Below are positions 1-8,311 of a stretch of DNA of 25,088 nt, one piece after another. The position numbers and the translations under genes were made by a program. The notes under the pieces are model-generated. The model worked only from the letters and a program-made list of their open reading frames with translations, had not been told where the DNA came from and made no database searches. The stretch is from Actinomycetota bacterium (lineage in GTDB: Bacteria > Actinomycetota > Geothermincolia > Fen-727 > Anoxymicrobiaceae). Every line of letters starts with the position of its first letter. The first letter of the stretch is position 1. Location of the stretch: NCBI GenBank assembly GCA_018894655.1, contig JAHIPE010000091.1, positions 1-25,088 on the forward strand, in the 5' to 3' direction.

Positions 1-126
1 AGGCGAGTGGTGCCGGCGCGCGAGATGGAGGCGTGGTTTGAGCCGTTCGATTACCCCCGGTGGATAAGAAGGAACCTGTTTGACCGTGGGGAGATGATCC
101 GCGAGGGGGAGAGTGACCGGCTTTGA
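1..126 (+). CDS. 3' end of an unrecognised protein gene (partial)
   Basis: An open frame runs from the first base to a TGA at 124-126 and gives 41 C-terminal residues. They are rich in charged and aromatic residues, with MEAWFEPFDYPRWIRRN near the start and GEMIREGESDRL at the end. No family can be named from this tail. The stop overlaps the TTG start of the next gene in a TTGA arrangement, so the two genes are almost certainly translationally coupled. Its product therefore probably belongs to the same polysaccharide or glycan pathway, but that rests on context only. The start lies outside the window. Confidence 0.6.
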   Translation, partial: RRVVPAREMEAWFEPFDYPRWIRRNLFDRGEMIREGESDRL

Positions 127-1031
127 ACCAGGTAGCCGCGATCGTCATCAACAGGAACGCCGCAGGATACTTGAGGGACTGCCTCGAATCACTCCAGGCG
201 CAGGAGTACGCCGGCGGCATCTCCCTGTGGGTGGTCGACAACGGCTCGGACGACGGCAGCCCGGGCATGGTCTTGAGCGAATTCCCCGGCGTTAACCTGG
301 TATGGAACACCGGCAACGTCGGCTACGCCAGGGCCTGCAATCAGGGGATCGAGGTTACTTGCGAGCCGTACATGATTGTGCTAAACAGCGATACGGTGCT
401 TGCAGAAGACACCGTCCGCCAGGTCGCCGAATACCTGGAGCGTAAACCGCGCGCGGGCGTTGTCGCCCCCCGGCTTCGCAACAGTAACGGCACGCTCCAG
501 TACTCCTGCCGCGATTTCCCGTCCATCAAGGACGCGTTCGTGCACGCTTTCCTGGGGCTGTTCGTCTCGGGGAACCGCTCCTCGGACCGGTACAAGAAGA
601 CTCTGTGGGACCATGAGGGGGAGACGGACGTGGACTGGGTCTCAGGGGCGTTCATGGCGATTCGCAGGGAGGCGGCCCGCGCGGTGGGGGGGTTCGACGA
701 GGGTTACTTCATGTACGTGGAGGACGTGGATATATGCTGGAGGATGTGGCAGGCAGGCTGGACCGTGGGTTACATACCACGAGGGGACGTGTTCCACCAC
801 ATCGGCATGAGCAGCCGCATGGCCTCGGGCAGGATGTTGTTTCACCACCACCGTAGTATGTTACGCTTCCACCGTAAGAGCTACAAGGGGCCCTGCAGGC
901 GGTTGGTATACGCGGTGGTCGCCGCGGGGGTGGCGACCCGGTTTCTGTTGATAACGGTGCTCAACGCCTTCTACAGGGTCCGCGCCGCGCTGGGGGGCGC
1001 GAGGCGGTTGATAATGCCGGGGAGGCAGTGA
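123..1031 (+). CDS. GT2 family glycosyltransferase (WbbL/rhamnosyltransferase-like)
   Basis: The 302-residue product is predicted to transfer a sugar from a nucleotide-sugar donor to a lipid-linked or cell-wall glycan at the cytoplasmic membrane. It has the GT-A order of this family: an N-terminal strand with AAIVINRN, the nucleotide-binding VVDNGSDDGS (about 37-46), NTGNVGYARACNQG (62-75), the DxD-equivalent LNSD (87-90) and the catalytic-base region YFMYVEDVDICWR (about 195-207). A hydrophobic stretch at about 262-283 could anchor the C-terminus. The TTG start overlaps the previous stop and the TGA overlaps the next ATG, so it is the middle of a tightly coupled operon. The neighbouring genes make a GDP-deoxyhexose, so that is the likeliest donor. 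Donor and acceptor are inferred; the family assignment is secure. Confidence 0.9.
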   Translation: MNQVAAIVINRNAAGYLRDCLESLQAQEYAGGISLWVVDNGSDDGSPGMVLSEFPGVNLVWNTGNVGYARACNQGIEVTCEPYMIVLNSDTVLAEDTVRQVAEYLERKPRAGVVAPRLRNSNGTLQYSCRDFPSIKDAFVHAFLGLFVSGNRSSDRYKKTLWDHEGETDVDWVSGAFMAIRREAARAVGGFDEGYFMYVEDVDICWRMWQAGWTVGYIPRGDVFHHIGMSSRMASGRMLFHHHRSMLRFHRKSYKGPCRRLVYAVVAAGVATRFLLITVLNAFYRVRAALGGARRLIMPGRQ

Positions 1032-1987
1032 TGGAGAGAGTACTTGTTACCGGGGCGGACGGCTTCGTCGCGTCTCACCTCCTGGCCGAGCTCTCGCGGG
1101 AGACCGACTGTCGGCTGACCGGTATCGGGCTAAAGCCCGGGCCCTCGGCCGAGGTCCCCGGGCTGGAGTATAAGGTGTTAGACATCACCGATCACAAGAC
1201 GCTTGGCGATTACCTGGCGGAGGTCCGCCCGGACACGGTTTTTCACCTTGCCGCGCAGCCCTCGGTGGCCCGGTCCTGGGAGGACCCCTGGAGCACGTAC
1301 AACGTCAACCTGATGGGCCAGGTCAACTTGATGGAGTCGCTGCTACGGCTCCGCCTGGACACATCGGTACACATCGCCTGTTCCAGCGAGGAGTACGGCA
1401 AGGTCCCACAGGGCCGAATGCCGCTTGGCGAGAGGATGCCGCTCAAGCCGTGCAGCCACTACGCGGTCAGCAAGGTCACCCAGGAACTGCTGGGCCTCAT
1501 GTACCGTGAGGCGTTCGGCTGGCGGGTGCTGGTGACCCGAAGCTTCAACCAGGCAGGCCCGGGGCAGTCGCCGGACTTCGTGGTTTCCTCGTTCGCCCGC
1601 CAGGTGGCGATGATCGAGGCGGGCCGTAGCAAGCCCGTTCTGAAGGTGGGAAACCTGGAGGCTCGCAGGGACTTCACCGACGTGCGCGACACCGCGAGGG
1701 CTTACCGGCTGTTGATGGAGAAAGGGCAGCCGGGCGCGGTCTACAACGTCTGCTCCGGGATGGCCCCCGCGATATCGGAGATACTGGACATGCTGCTGGG
1801 CCTGTCGGATGCCGACATAGAGGTCGAGCGCGACCCGGCCCGCCAGCGGCCCAGCGACGTCCCGCTCCTGTTGGGCGACGCCTCACTGATCCGCAAGGAG
1901 ATCGGCTGGGAGCCGATCATCGGGCTGGAGCAGACCCTCGAGGATACGCTCGACTACTGGAGACAGCGCGTAAGCCCCACCACTTGA
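1031..1987 (+). CDS. rmd: NAD(P)-dependent epimerase/dehydratase, GDP-4-keto-6-deoxy-D-mannose reductase (Rmd)-like
   Basis: This extended short-chain dehydrogenase of 318 residues has the Rossmann motif VTGADGFVASHL near the N-terminus, SSEEYG (118-123) and the catalytic YAVSK (Tyr144, Lys148). The segments SFNQAGPGQSPDFV and EARRDFTDVRDTARAY resemble GDP-4-keto-6-deoxymannose reductases, which make GDP-D-rhamnose by reducing the Gmd product. The third Rossmann glycine is an alanine (GxxGxxA). The chosen ATG overlaps the upstream TGA by one base; a GTG one codon earlier is also possible. It is paralogous to the gene at 3245, sharing the run GNLEARRDFTDVRD. The two could divide dehydratase and reductase roles, but which does which is not certain from sequence. 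A GDP-6-deoxytalose- or fucose-type product is an alternative. Confidence 0.8.
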   Translation: MERVLVTGADGFVASHLLAELSRETDCRLTGIGLKPGPSAEVPGLEYKVLDITDHKTLGDYLAEVRPDTVFHLAAQPSVARSWEDPWSTYNVNLMGQVNLMESLLRLRLDTSVHIACSSEEYGKVPQGRMPLGERMPLKPCSHYAVSKVTQELLGLMYREAFGWRVLVTRSFNQAGPGQSPDFVVSSFARQVAMIEAGRSKPVLKVGNLEARRDFTDVRDTARAYRLLMEKGQPGAVYNVCSGMAPAISEILDMLLGLSDADIEVERDPARQRPSDVPLLLGDASLIRKEIGWEPIIGLEQTLEDTLDYWRQRVSPTT

Positions 1988-2006
1988 GCCGCGTCTCTTA
2001 GAATCC

Positions 2007-2027
2007 CCTCCCCCCGTTGGGGGGAGG
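2007..2027. repeat. GC-rich hairpin in the 95-bp gap between the Rmd-like gene and the guanylyltransferase gene
   Basis: A perfect 9-bp stem (CCTCCCCCC with GGGGGGAGG) has a GTT loop and is followed by a further G-rich run at 2029-2039. There is no T tract after it, so it is not a classical intrinsic terminator. It may be a dispersed palindromic repeat, an attenuator or an mRNA-stabilising structure. Just upstream, 1983-2001 resembles the CTTGAG-type motif repeated at the far end of the window. Confidence 0.5.
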
Positions 2028-2082
2028 CTGGGTGGGGGGCGCAGGCTGCAATAGTGATGGTTTATATAGGAGGTAGAGGAGA

Positions 2083-3198
2083 TTGAAAGGCGCGATGCTG
2101 GTGGGAGGGTTCGGGACACGCCTTCGGCCGTTGACGGTAACCACGCCCAAGCCGATGCTTCCCCTGGTCAACACCCCGTTCCTGGAGATCGAGCTGCTGC
2201 ACCTCAAGGAGTACGGGGTGGACGATGTCGTCCTGTCCACCGGTTACCTCCCGGCGGTATTCGACGAGTACTTCGGTGACGGGTCGCGCATGGGGATAAA
2301 GCTTACCCACGTGACAGAGGACAAGCCGCTTGGGACCTGCGGGGCGATAAAGAACGTAGCCGGGCAACTGGGCGATGGGCCGGTTATCGTATGCAACGGG
2401 GACATCCTGACCGACCTGGACATCGGGGAACTGGTGGATTACCACCAGCGGAAAGGCGCGGTGGTCACCATAACCCTCACCCCGGTGGAGGACCCGACCG
2501 CCTACGGGCTGGTGCCACTGGACGAGGACGGGCGCATAAGCGAGTTCCTGGAGAAGCCGTCATGGGACCAGGTGGTGACCAATCTCATCAACGCCGGCAC
2601 CTACGTGCTCGACCCCGCGGTGCTGGACCAGGTGCCGGGAGGTGAGAACTACTCGTTCGAGAGACAGCTGTTTCCCGACCTGCTGAAGCAGGGGGAGCCG
2701 CTCTACGGGTTCCCCTCCGATTGCTACTGGCTGGACCTGGGAACCCCGCGGAAGTACATCTCCGCGCACCATGACATCCTTGGCGGCAAGATAAAGGTGC
2801 CGTTGGGTGGGAAGGAGATAAGGGAGAAGGTCTTCGTCGGGCGGGACGTGGAGATAGGCCGGGACGCCGGCCTGAACGGCCCCCTGCTGGTGGGGGACAG
2901 AGTCAGCATAGGCGCCGGCGCGGAGATAGGGGGCCTGACCTGCATCGGTAACGGTGTTCGCGTGGGGCCGGGGGCGAGGGTTGAGGGCTCGGTCATCCTG
3001 GATGACGCGGTGATAGGCGAACGGTGCGTGGTGGAGCAGAGCGTTGTGGGACGTGGTACCGTACTGAGCCCGGGCGTGCATGTTGCGGAGTACTCGGTGT
3101 TGGGTGATAATATCGAGGCCGGAGAGGAGAACGAGTTCAGAAGAGGGATACGCGTCTGGCCTTCCACTGTGATCGAGGCCGGCAAGATCAAGTTCTAG
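2083..3198 (+). CDS. manC: Sugar-phosphate nucleotidyltransferase, probable mannose-1-phosphate guanylyltransferase
   Basis: The 371-residue enzyme is predicted to make GDP-mannose from mannose-1-phosphate and GTP in the cytoplasm. The N-terminal catalytic domain opens with the nucleotide-binding signature MLVGGFGTRLRPLT and the Lys-containing TPKPMLPLVN. CNGDILTDLD supplies the metal-binding aspartate and FLEKPS the EKP motif. From about residue 250 the chain becomes isoleucine/valine/glycine hexapeptide repeats (VGRDVEIGRDAGLNG and similar), the left-handed beta-helix of GDP-mannose pyrophosphorylases. The TTG start at 2083 is preceded by a perfect AGGAGG (2068-2073) at 9-base spacing. Surrounding phosphomannomutase, isomerase and Gmd/Rmd-like genes favour mannose over glucose as substrate. 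Glucose-1-phosphate thymidylyltransferase-like activity cannot be excluded. Confidence 0.85.
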   Translation: MKGAMLVGGFGTRLRPLTVTTPKPMLPLVNTPFLEIELLHLKEYGVDDVVLSTGYLPAVFDEYFGDGSRMGIKLTHVTEDKPLGTCGAIKNVAGQLGDGPVIVCNGDILTDLDIGELVDYHQRKGAVVTITLTPVEDPTAYGLVPLDEDGRISEFLEKPSWDQVVTNLINAGTYVLDPAVLDQVPGGENYSFERQLFPDLLKQGEPLYGFPSDCYWLDLGTPRKYISAHHDILGGKIKVPLGGKEIREKVFVGRDVEIGRDAGLNGPLLVGDRVSIGAGAEIGGLTCIGNGVRVGPGARVEGSVILDDAVIGERCVVEQSVVGRGTVLSPGVHVAEYSVLGDNIEAGEENEFRRGIRVWPSTVIEAGKIKF

Positions 3199-3200
3199 CG

Positions 3201-3214
3201 GTGGCCACGGCCAC
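3201..3214. repeat. Small palindrome in the manC-gmd gap
   Basis: GTGGCCACGGCCAC forms a short GC-rich stem just after the manC stop. It is nested inside AGCGG (3197-3201) and CCGCT (3223-3227). No T tract follows, so a regulatory or mRNA-stability role is only possible. Confidence 0.3.
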
Positions 3215-3244
3215 GAACGGTGCCGCTGTATACGGAGGTGTGCA

Positions 3245-4198
3245 TTGAGGGTTCTGATAACCGGAATAACGGGGTTCGTTGGGAGCCACCTGGCCGAGTA
3301 CTGCCTTGGCCGGGGCGACGTCGATGTCTTCGGGACTGTGCGCTGGCGCAGTCGTATGGAGAACGTCGAGGATATAGCCGACGACATAATGCTAATAGAT
3401 TGCGACCTGAGGGACCCGGCGGCGGTACGGCACTGCCTGTCCGATGTGAAGCCCGACCGCATCTTTCACCTGGCGGCGCAGAGCTTCGTTCCCACGTCCT
3501 GGAAGGCGCCCAGTGAGACCATCATCACCAACGTCGTGGGCCAGTTGAATATATTCGAGGCCATGCGCGAACTGGATCTGCCGGCCCGCATTCAGATAGC
3601 CGGCTCCAGCGAGGAGTACGGCATGGTCTACGAGGACGAGATCCCCATCAAGGAGACCAACCCGCTCCGCCCCCTGAGCCCGTACGGGGTCAGCAAGGTC
3701 GGGCAGGACCTGCTGGGCTACCAGTACCACATGAGCTACGGGCTCGACGTAGTCCGTACCCGCGCGTTCAACCACTCCGGCCCCCGTCGGGGTGACGTCT
3801 TCGTCGACAGTAACTTCTGCAAGCAGGTGGCGATGATAGAGAAAGGCAGGCAGGAGCCGGTGCTGAAGGTAGGCAACCTCGAGGCGCGCCGTGACTTCAC
3901 TGACGTGAGGGACATGGTAGTCGGTTACTGGATGGCCCTCGAGAAAGGGGAGCCCGGCGAGGTATACAACCTGGGGTCCGGTAAGGACATCACTATCCAG
4001 AGGCTCCTTGATATGCTGCTCGAGCTTACCCCCGCCGAGATAGAGGTCCGGCAGGACCCGGAGAGGATGCGCCCCTCCGACGTGATGATTCTCCTGGCCG
4101 ACATCTCGAAGTTCAGCGACCTTACCGGCTGGGAGGCCGAGATACCTTTCGAGAAGACCCTGGAGGACCTGCTGGCCTACTGGCGCGAACGCGTTTAA
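3245..4198 (+). CDS. gmd: NAD(P)-dependent dehydratase, GDP-mannose 4,6-dehydratase-like
   Basis: The 317-residue extended short-chain dehydrogenase begins with LITGITGFVGSHLAEY, the Rossmann GxxGxxG. It carries SSEEYG (121-126), whose Ser/Glu match dehydratase active sites, and YGVSK (Tyr147, Lys151). The segment AFNHSGPRRGDVFV is typical of proteins annotated as GDP-mannose 4,6-dehydratase, which convert GDP-mannose to GDP-4-keto-6-deoxymannose. It lacks the RDWG segment of classical Gmd, having RDFTDVRD instead as in its paralogue at 1031. The exact reaction is therefore inferred from the operon, where GDP-mannose synthesis and an Rmd-like reductase flank it. The TTG start is chosen because GGAGGT (3234-3239) lies five bases upstream and the protein begins directly with the Rossmann strand. 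Confidence 0.8.
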   Translation: MRVLITGITGFVGSHLAEYCLGRGDVDVFGTVRWRSRMENVEDIADDIMLIDCDLRDPAAVRHCLSDVKPDRIFHLAAQSFVPTSWKAPSETIITNVVGQLNIFEAMRELDLPARIQIAGSSEEYGMVYEDEIPIKETNPLRPLSPYGVSKVGQDLLGYQYHMSYGLDVVRTRAFNHSGPRRGDVFVDSNFCKQVAMIEKGRQEPVLKVGNLEARRDFTDVRDMVVGYWMALEKGEPGEVYNLGSGKDITIQRLLDMLLELTPAEIEVRQDPERMRPSDVMILLADISKFSDLTGWEAEIPFEKTLEDLLAYWRERV

Positions 4199-4262
4199 CC
4201 CAGAACGCAAGATGGTACCAGGTACAAACGCAACATTACCTATCGGATGCAGGTGGTTCTTC

Positions 4263-5696
4263 ATGATCAAGTTCGGGACTGACGGATGGCGAGGCGTTAT
4301 AGCGGACGACTTCACGTTCGACCAGTTGTGGCTGGTGGCATGTGCCATCTCCAGGTACGTAGCCCGTACCGCGACGGGTGCCGCGAGTATGCTGGTCGGC
4401 TACGACACACGGTTCAACTCCGTGGGCTTTGCCGAGCTATGCGCGGTGGCCGCGTCCGAGCACGGCATTCACGTAAAGATGTCCGAGTCGTTCGTGTCGA
4501 CACCTTCTATTTCATACGCGACGGTGGACCTGGAGGCCGACGGGGCGATAATGATAACCGCGAGCCATAACCCCGCCCGCTACGACGGTATCAAGTTCAA
4601 GGCCGCCTACGGCGGGTCGGCGACCAGCGCGATTACCGCACAGATCGAGGAAGAGCTCAGGCGGGTGGAGGACGATCCGCCCCCGCGGCCTGATTTCCTC
4701 TTCGAGGACGTGCTGGAGGAAGGCAACGTCGAGCTGTTCGATCCAACCCCCCGCTACCTGGACAAGGTCGTTTCCATGGTTGACTCAGACGTGTTTCCCG
4801 CGGAAGGCGTCAACGTCGTTTTCGACCCCATGTACGGGGCCGGGCAGGGGTTGCTCCCCCTGGCGCTGCGGCGCCTGGGGATGGGCTGCCGGGAGATACA
4901 CGGCGTTCACAACCCGCTGTTTCCCGGGCTCCAGCCGGAGCCGATAGGCGACAACCTGAACGGGCTGCGAGAGGTGGTCCTCGGCGGGGACTACCATGTG
5001 GGCATTGCGGTTGACGGCGACGCCGACAGGGTGACAGCCATCGATGCCACCGGGAGGTTCATAAGCTCCCACATGGTGTTCGCGCTCCTGCTCAAGCACC
5101 TGGTGGAGGTCAGGGGATGGAGCGGCAACGTCGTCAAGACGGTGTCCACCTCCACCATGATCGACCGTCTCTGCTCCCGGTACGGCCTCGAGCTCTCGGT
5201 GGTGCCGGTGGGCTTCAAGTACATATGCGACCTGATGCTGGAGAACGATATCCTCATCGGCGGGGAGGAGAGCGGCGGGACTGGTATCAAGAACTACATC
5301 CCGGAGCGCGACGGAATCCTGGTGGGACTCCTCCTGGTGGAGATAATCGCCACCAACCATAAGACGCTGGGGCAACTCATAGACGAGCTGATGGATGAGC
5401 TGGGGCGCCGGTTCGTGTACCTGAGAAGGGACATGGAGCTGACCCAGGCGCACAAGGAGGCGTTGCTCGAGAACCTGGGCGGCCTGAAACCCGGCGAGAT
5501 AGGCGGGCAGAAGGTAAGCGACGTGGAGACGATCGACGGGCTAAAGTTCCACCGCGCCGACGGCTCCTGGCTCATGTTGCGGGTCTCGGGAACGGAAGCG
5601 GTCGTCCGCGTTTACGCCGAGGCAACCTCCCAGCAGGAGGTGGAGGACCTGGTGGACGAGGGTGAAAGGCTGATAAACGAGGTTGCCCCCGGGTAG
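4263..5696 (+). CDS. manB: Phosphomannomutase/phosphoglucomutase
   Basis: The 477-residue alpha-D-phosphohexomutase interconverts hexose-6-phosphate and hexose-1-phosphate; here it most likely supplies mannose-1-phosphate to the guanylyltransferase. All four family loops are present: phosphoserine loop TASHNP (99-104, Ser101), magnesium loop DGDADR (251-256), sugar-specificity loop GGEESGG (333-339) and phosphate-binding RVSGTE (440-445). The start is set at ATG 4263, giving the canonical MIKFGTDGWRG, with AGGTGG (4251-4256) six bases upstream. An in-frame ATG at 4212 would add 17 residues unlike any mutase N-terminus. Glucose versus mannose preference cannot be read from the sequence, and many members act on both. 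Confidence 0.93.
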   Translation: MIKFGTDGWRGVIADDFTFDQLWLVACAISRYVARTATGAASMLVGYDTRFNSVGFAELCAVAASEHGIHVKMSESFVSTPSISYATVDLEADGAIMITASHNPARYDGIKFKAAYGGSATSAITAQIEEELRRVEDDPPPRPDFLFEDVLEEGNVELFDPTPRYLDKVVSMVDSDVFPAEGVNVVFDPMYGAGQGLLPLALRRLGMGCREIHGVHNPLFPGLQPEPIGDNLNGLREVVLGGDYHVGIAVDGDADRVTAIDATGRFISSHMVFALLLKHLVEVRGWSGNVVKTVSTSTMIDRLCSRYGLELSVVPVGFKYICDLMLENDILIGGEESGGTGIKNYIPERDGILVGLLLVEIIATNHKTLGQLIDELMDELGRRFVYLRRDMELTQAHKEALLENLGGLKPGEIGGQKVSDVETIDGLKFHRADGSWLMLRVSGTEAVVRVYAEATSQQEVEDLVDEGERLINEVAPG

Positions 5697-5712
5697 TGAC
5701 GGGAGGAGAGAA

Positions 5713-6795
5713 GTGGGCCAAACGATTGATATGGATAACCCGGAGGACCTTGCCGCCATTGACCGTTCGGGGATGCTGGAGGCCCTGGAGGGATTCCCCG
5801 GACAGGTACGCGAGGCGCTGGACATCGGGGGGTCCGACGTTACCCTCCCTTCCCCGGATGGCCTGAAGGCGGTAGTAGTGTTGGGGATGGGGGGCTCCGG
5901 CATCTCGGGGGATGTCGCCTCGGCGGTTGCCGCTGACAGGGGGCTCCCGTTGCCGGTAACGACCGTGAAAGGGTACCAGCTCCCGCCCCTGGTGGATGAG
6001 CGGACCCTGGTCTTCGCGGTGAGCTACTCCGGCAACACCGAGGAAACGCTGGATTGCTTCAACCAGGCGCGAGACAGGGGGGCGCGCCTGGTTACAGTGA
6101 GCAGCGGCGGGCGCCTGGCGGAGCTTGCCGGGGAGCATGGGATACCGTGCTTCAAGATACCGGGCGGGCTCCAGCCCCGGGCGTCGCTGGGACACCTGTT
6201 TATCCCCGTTGTCTCGGCGATGGAGAGGATGGGCCTGCTCTCCGGGGTGACCGGCGAGCTAAGGGCGGCGGCGGGCATGCTGGACGAGAGGAGCCGTGAG
6301 TATCGCGTGGGAGTCCCGCTGGACGCCAATCCCACCAAGAGGCTTGCCAAGGACTTGCTGGGGTACGTCCCGGTGGTGTATGGCTCCGAGGGGAACGTGG
6401 CGGTGGCGGCGATGAGGTGGAAGGCACAGTTCAACGAGAACGCCAAGATACCTTCGTTTCACAACTCGTTCCCCGAGCTCAACCACAACGAGACTGTAGG
6501 CTGGCTGAACCTGGCCGATATCTGCTCCCACTGCCAACTGGTCGTGCTCCGTGAGCCTGATGAGCATCCCCGGGTGGAGAAGCGGATACGTATAACACTG
6601 GATCTCCTGCAGGACAGCGTGGGGCACATCACCCAGGTGTGCGCCCGCGGCGGCAACACCATCGAGAGGCTGCTCGACCTGATCTACTTCGGGGACTACA
6701 CCAGCGTCTACCTGGCCCTGGCGCTGGGGCAGGATCCCACCCCGGTCACCCGCATCGAGGAGCTCAAGAAGCGGCTTGCCGCCGGTTCGCAGTAG
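5713..6795 (+). CDS. Bifunctional phosphoglucose/phosphomannose isomerase
   Basis: The 360-residue enzyme belongs to the SIS-fold PGI/PMI family found in archaea and some bacteria. It isomerises fructose-6-phosphate with glucose-6-phosphate and mannose-6-phosphate. The first SIS domain shows VVVLGMGGSGISGDV (about 54-68) and the sugar-phosphate loop SYSGNTEET (104-112). The second has VVYGSEGN and the NENAKIP to PELNHNETVGW stretch (about 241-264), whose Glu255 and His258 lie in the family's catalytic region. GTG at 5713 is preferred because GGAGG (5702-5706) lies six bases upstream; an ATG at 5731 is the alternative. It closes the route from central metabolism to GDP-mannose, 16 bases after the mutase. 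Confidence 0.92.
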   Translation: MGQTIDMDNPEDLAAIDRSGMLEALEGFPGQVREALDIGGSDVTLPSPDGLKAVVVLGMGGSGISGDVASAVAADRGLPLPVTTVKGYQLPPLVDERTLVFAVSYSGNTEETLDCFNQARDRGARLVTVSSGGRLAELAGEHGIPCFKIPGGLQPRASLGHLFIPVVSAMERMGLLSGVTGELRAAAGMLDERSREYRVGVPLDANPTKRLAKDLLGYVPVVYGSEGNVAVAAMRWKAQFNENAKIPSFHNSFPELNHNETVGWLNLADICSHCQLVVLREPDEHPRVEKRIRITLDLLQDSVGHITQVCARGGNTIERLLDLIYFGDYTSVYLALALGQDPTPVTRIEELKKRLAAGSQ

Positions 6796-6888
6796 GCAGG
6801 GTAATGGCCCGTTCGAGAATGGATAAACTTTACAGATACGGTGAACTACTAGCGGGTAACGGGTAACATCGAAAGGAGAGCGCGCTAC

Positions 6889-8145
6889 ATGGACTACGAC
6901 GTGAAAGACCTGGCCCTGGCCGGCGAGGGCAAAGCGAGGATAGAGTGGGCCGGGCTGGAGATGAAGGTCCTGGAGATAATCCGGAGGCGCTTTGTCGAGG
7001 AAAGGCCTCTCGAGGGCCTCAAGATCGGGGCGTGCCTTCACGTCACCACCGAGACCGCGAACCTTATGATAACCCTGAAGGCGGGCGGCGCGGAGGGCTT
7101 CCTGTGCGCGAGCAACCCGCTGAGCACCCAGGACGACGTCGCCGCGTCCCTGGTCGAGGATTACGGGATCAGCGTGTTCGCGGTAAACGGGGAGGACAAC
7201 GAGACCTACTACCGGCACATAGCAAGCGTGCTGGCCGAGGAGCCGCAGATAACCATGGACGACGGCGCGGACCTCGTTACTACCATTCACACCGACCTCG
7301 AGGAGCAGGCCTCCAAGATTATCGCCGGCACCGAGGAGACCACCACCGGGGTCATAAGGCTCAAGAGCATGGAGGAGAACGGGGTCCTGCTCTACCCGGT
7401 GATAGCGGTGAACAACGCCGATACCAAGCATTTCTTCGACAACCGGTACGGCACCGGGCAGTCCACCCTTGACGGCATCATGAGGGCGACCAACCTACTG
7501 CTGGCGGGCAAGGTGCTGGTGGTGTTCGGCTACGGGTGGTGCGGCAGGGGGGTGGCGTCGCGCGGCCAGGGCATGGGGGCGAACGTCACAGTGGTCGAGG
7601 TCGAGCCCTTGAGGGCCCTGGAGGCGGTAATGGACGGTTTCCGGGTGATGACATCGTTCGAGGCCGCCCAGCAGGGAGATATCTTCGTAACCACCACCGG
7701 GAACGCCAGCGTTCTTCGCGCCGAGCACTTCGAGGTGATGAAGGACGGGGCGGTCATGTGCAATTCGGGCCACTTCGATGTGGAGATAAACATCCCCGCG
7801 CTGGAGAAGATGGCTACCAGCCGCGACACGGTGCGGAAGCACGTAGAGCGGTTCATCATGGAGGACGGCCGACGGCTGTATCTCCTGGGAGAGGGGAGGC
7901 TTATCAACCTCGCCGCCGCGGAGGGGCACCCCGCCAGCGTTATGGATATGAGCTTCGCCAACCAGGCGCTTAACGTCGAGTACGCCTTCTCGCACGCCGG
8001 GGAACTCGAGAACAGGGTCTACGACGTACCCAGGGATATCGACAAGGAGATAGCCCGGCTGAAGCTGGAGACCATGGGAATAAGGATAGACAGCCTGACG
8101 CCGGAGCAGGAGGAGTACCTGAGCAGTTGGACAATAGGGACCTAA
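6889..8145 (+). CDS. ahcY: Adenosylhomocysteinase (S-adenosyl-L-homocysteine hydrolase)
   Basis: The 418-residue cytosolic enzyme hydrolyses S-adenosylhomocysteine to adenosine and homocysteine, relieving product inhibition of methyltransferases. It matches the shorter archaeal/Thermotoga-type form. It shows HVTTETANL near residue 50, the substrate-binding NGEDNETYYRH, EETTTGVIRL, the Lys/Asp pair in NADTKHFFDNRYGTGQS, and the NAD-binding GYGWCGRG (214-221). The protein runs to a normal C-terminus ending SSWTIGT. AAGGAG (6873-6878) lies ten bases before the ATG. Its stop codon touches an inverted-repeat element, which separates it from the downstream aldolase-like and mtnA genes. Function is secure. 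Confidence 0.95.
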   Translation: MDYDVKDLALAGEGKARIEWAGLEMKVLEIIRRRFVEERPLEGLKIGACLHVTTETANLMITLKAGGAEGFLCASNPLSTQDDVAASLVEDYGISVFAVNGEDNETYYRHIASVLAEEPQITMDDGADLVTTIHTDLEEQASKIIAGTEETTTGVIRLKSMEENGVLLYPVIAVNNADTKHFFDNRYGTGQSTLDGIMRATNLLLAGKVLVVFGYGWCGRGVASRGQGMGANVTVVEVEPLRALEAVMDGFRVMTSFEAAQQGDIFVTTTGNASVLRAEHFEVMKDGAVMCNSGHFDVEINIPALEKMATSRDTVRKHVERFIMEDGRRLYLLGEGRLINLAAAEGHPASVMDMSFANQALNVEYAFSHAGELENRVYDVPRDIDKEIARLKLETMGIRIDSLTPEQEEYLSSWTIGT

Positions 8146-8308
8146 GTGCCTCATTCCATAAATACGCTGGCATTCGAGCGCCGCTGCATCCACTCCGGCG
8201 GTGTTCCGCTCCTTCGGCGTACTACAGGAGTACGCCTCAGTCGCGCGCCTTGCCGGAGCGGCGCGGAGGCGCTCTCGGTACGTAACCGTATCTATGAAAC
8301 GAGGCACT
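8145..8308. repeat. Inverted-repeat (MITE/REP-like) element, copy 1
   Basis: About 164 bp are bounded by imperfect terminal inverted repeats: left arm starting AGTGCCTCATTCCATAAATA at 8145, right arm ending GAAACGAGGCACT at 8308. Eighteen of 21 arm positions at 8146-8166 pair with 8287-8307. A nested hairpin lies at 8216-8236 (GGCGTACT and AGTACGCC). The element shares a 24-base run (8168-8191) and a 29-base run (8228-8256) with copy 2 at 13209-13374. It starts on the last base of the ahcY stop and ends three bases before the next ATG, so it fills the intergenic space exactly. No transposase gene is in the window. Confidence 0.85.
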
Positions 8309-8311
8309 AAG

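Noticed and set aside
2560..3462. Long - strand open frames opposite manC, gmd, the isomerase, ahcY and secA
   Set aside because: They mirror strongly coding + strand genes in GC-rich sequence, a common artefact, and none shows a protein-family pattern.
4211..4228. GGTACCAGGTAC near the mutase start as another copy of the 11124-11157 palindrome
   Set aside because: Only a few bases match and there is no long flanking stem, so the resemblance is too weak.
4212..4262. Upstream ATG extension of the phosphomannomutase
   Set aside because: It adds 17 residues before the canonical MIKFGTDGWRG start and bypasses the AGGTGG ribosome site.
8201..8311. N-terminal extension of the aldolase-like gene back to 8201
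   Set aside because: The extension is encoded by the inverted-repeat element; a very similar peptide appears in the unrelated copy at 13209-13374, so it is repeat sequence and not protein.
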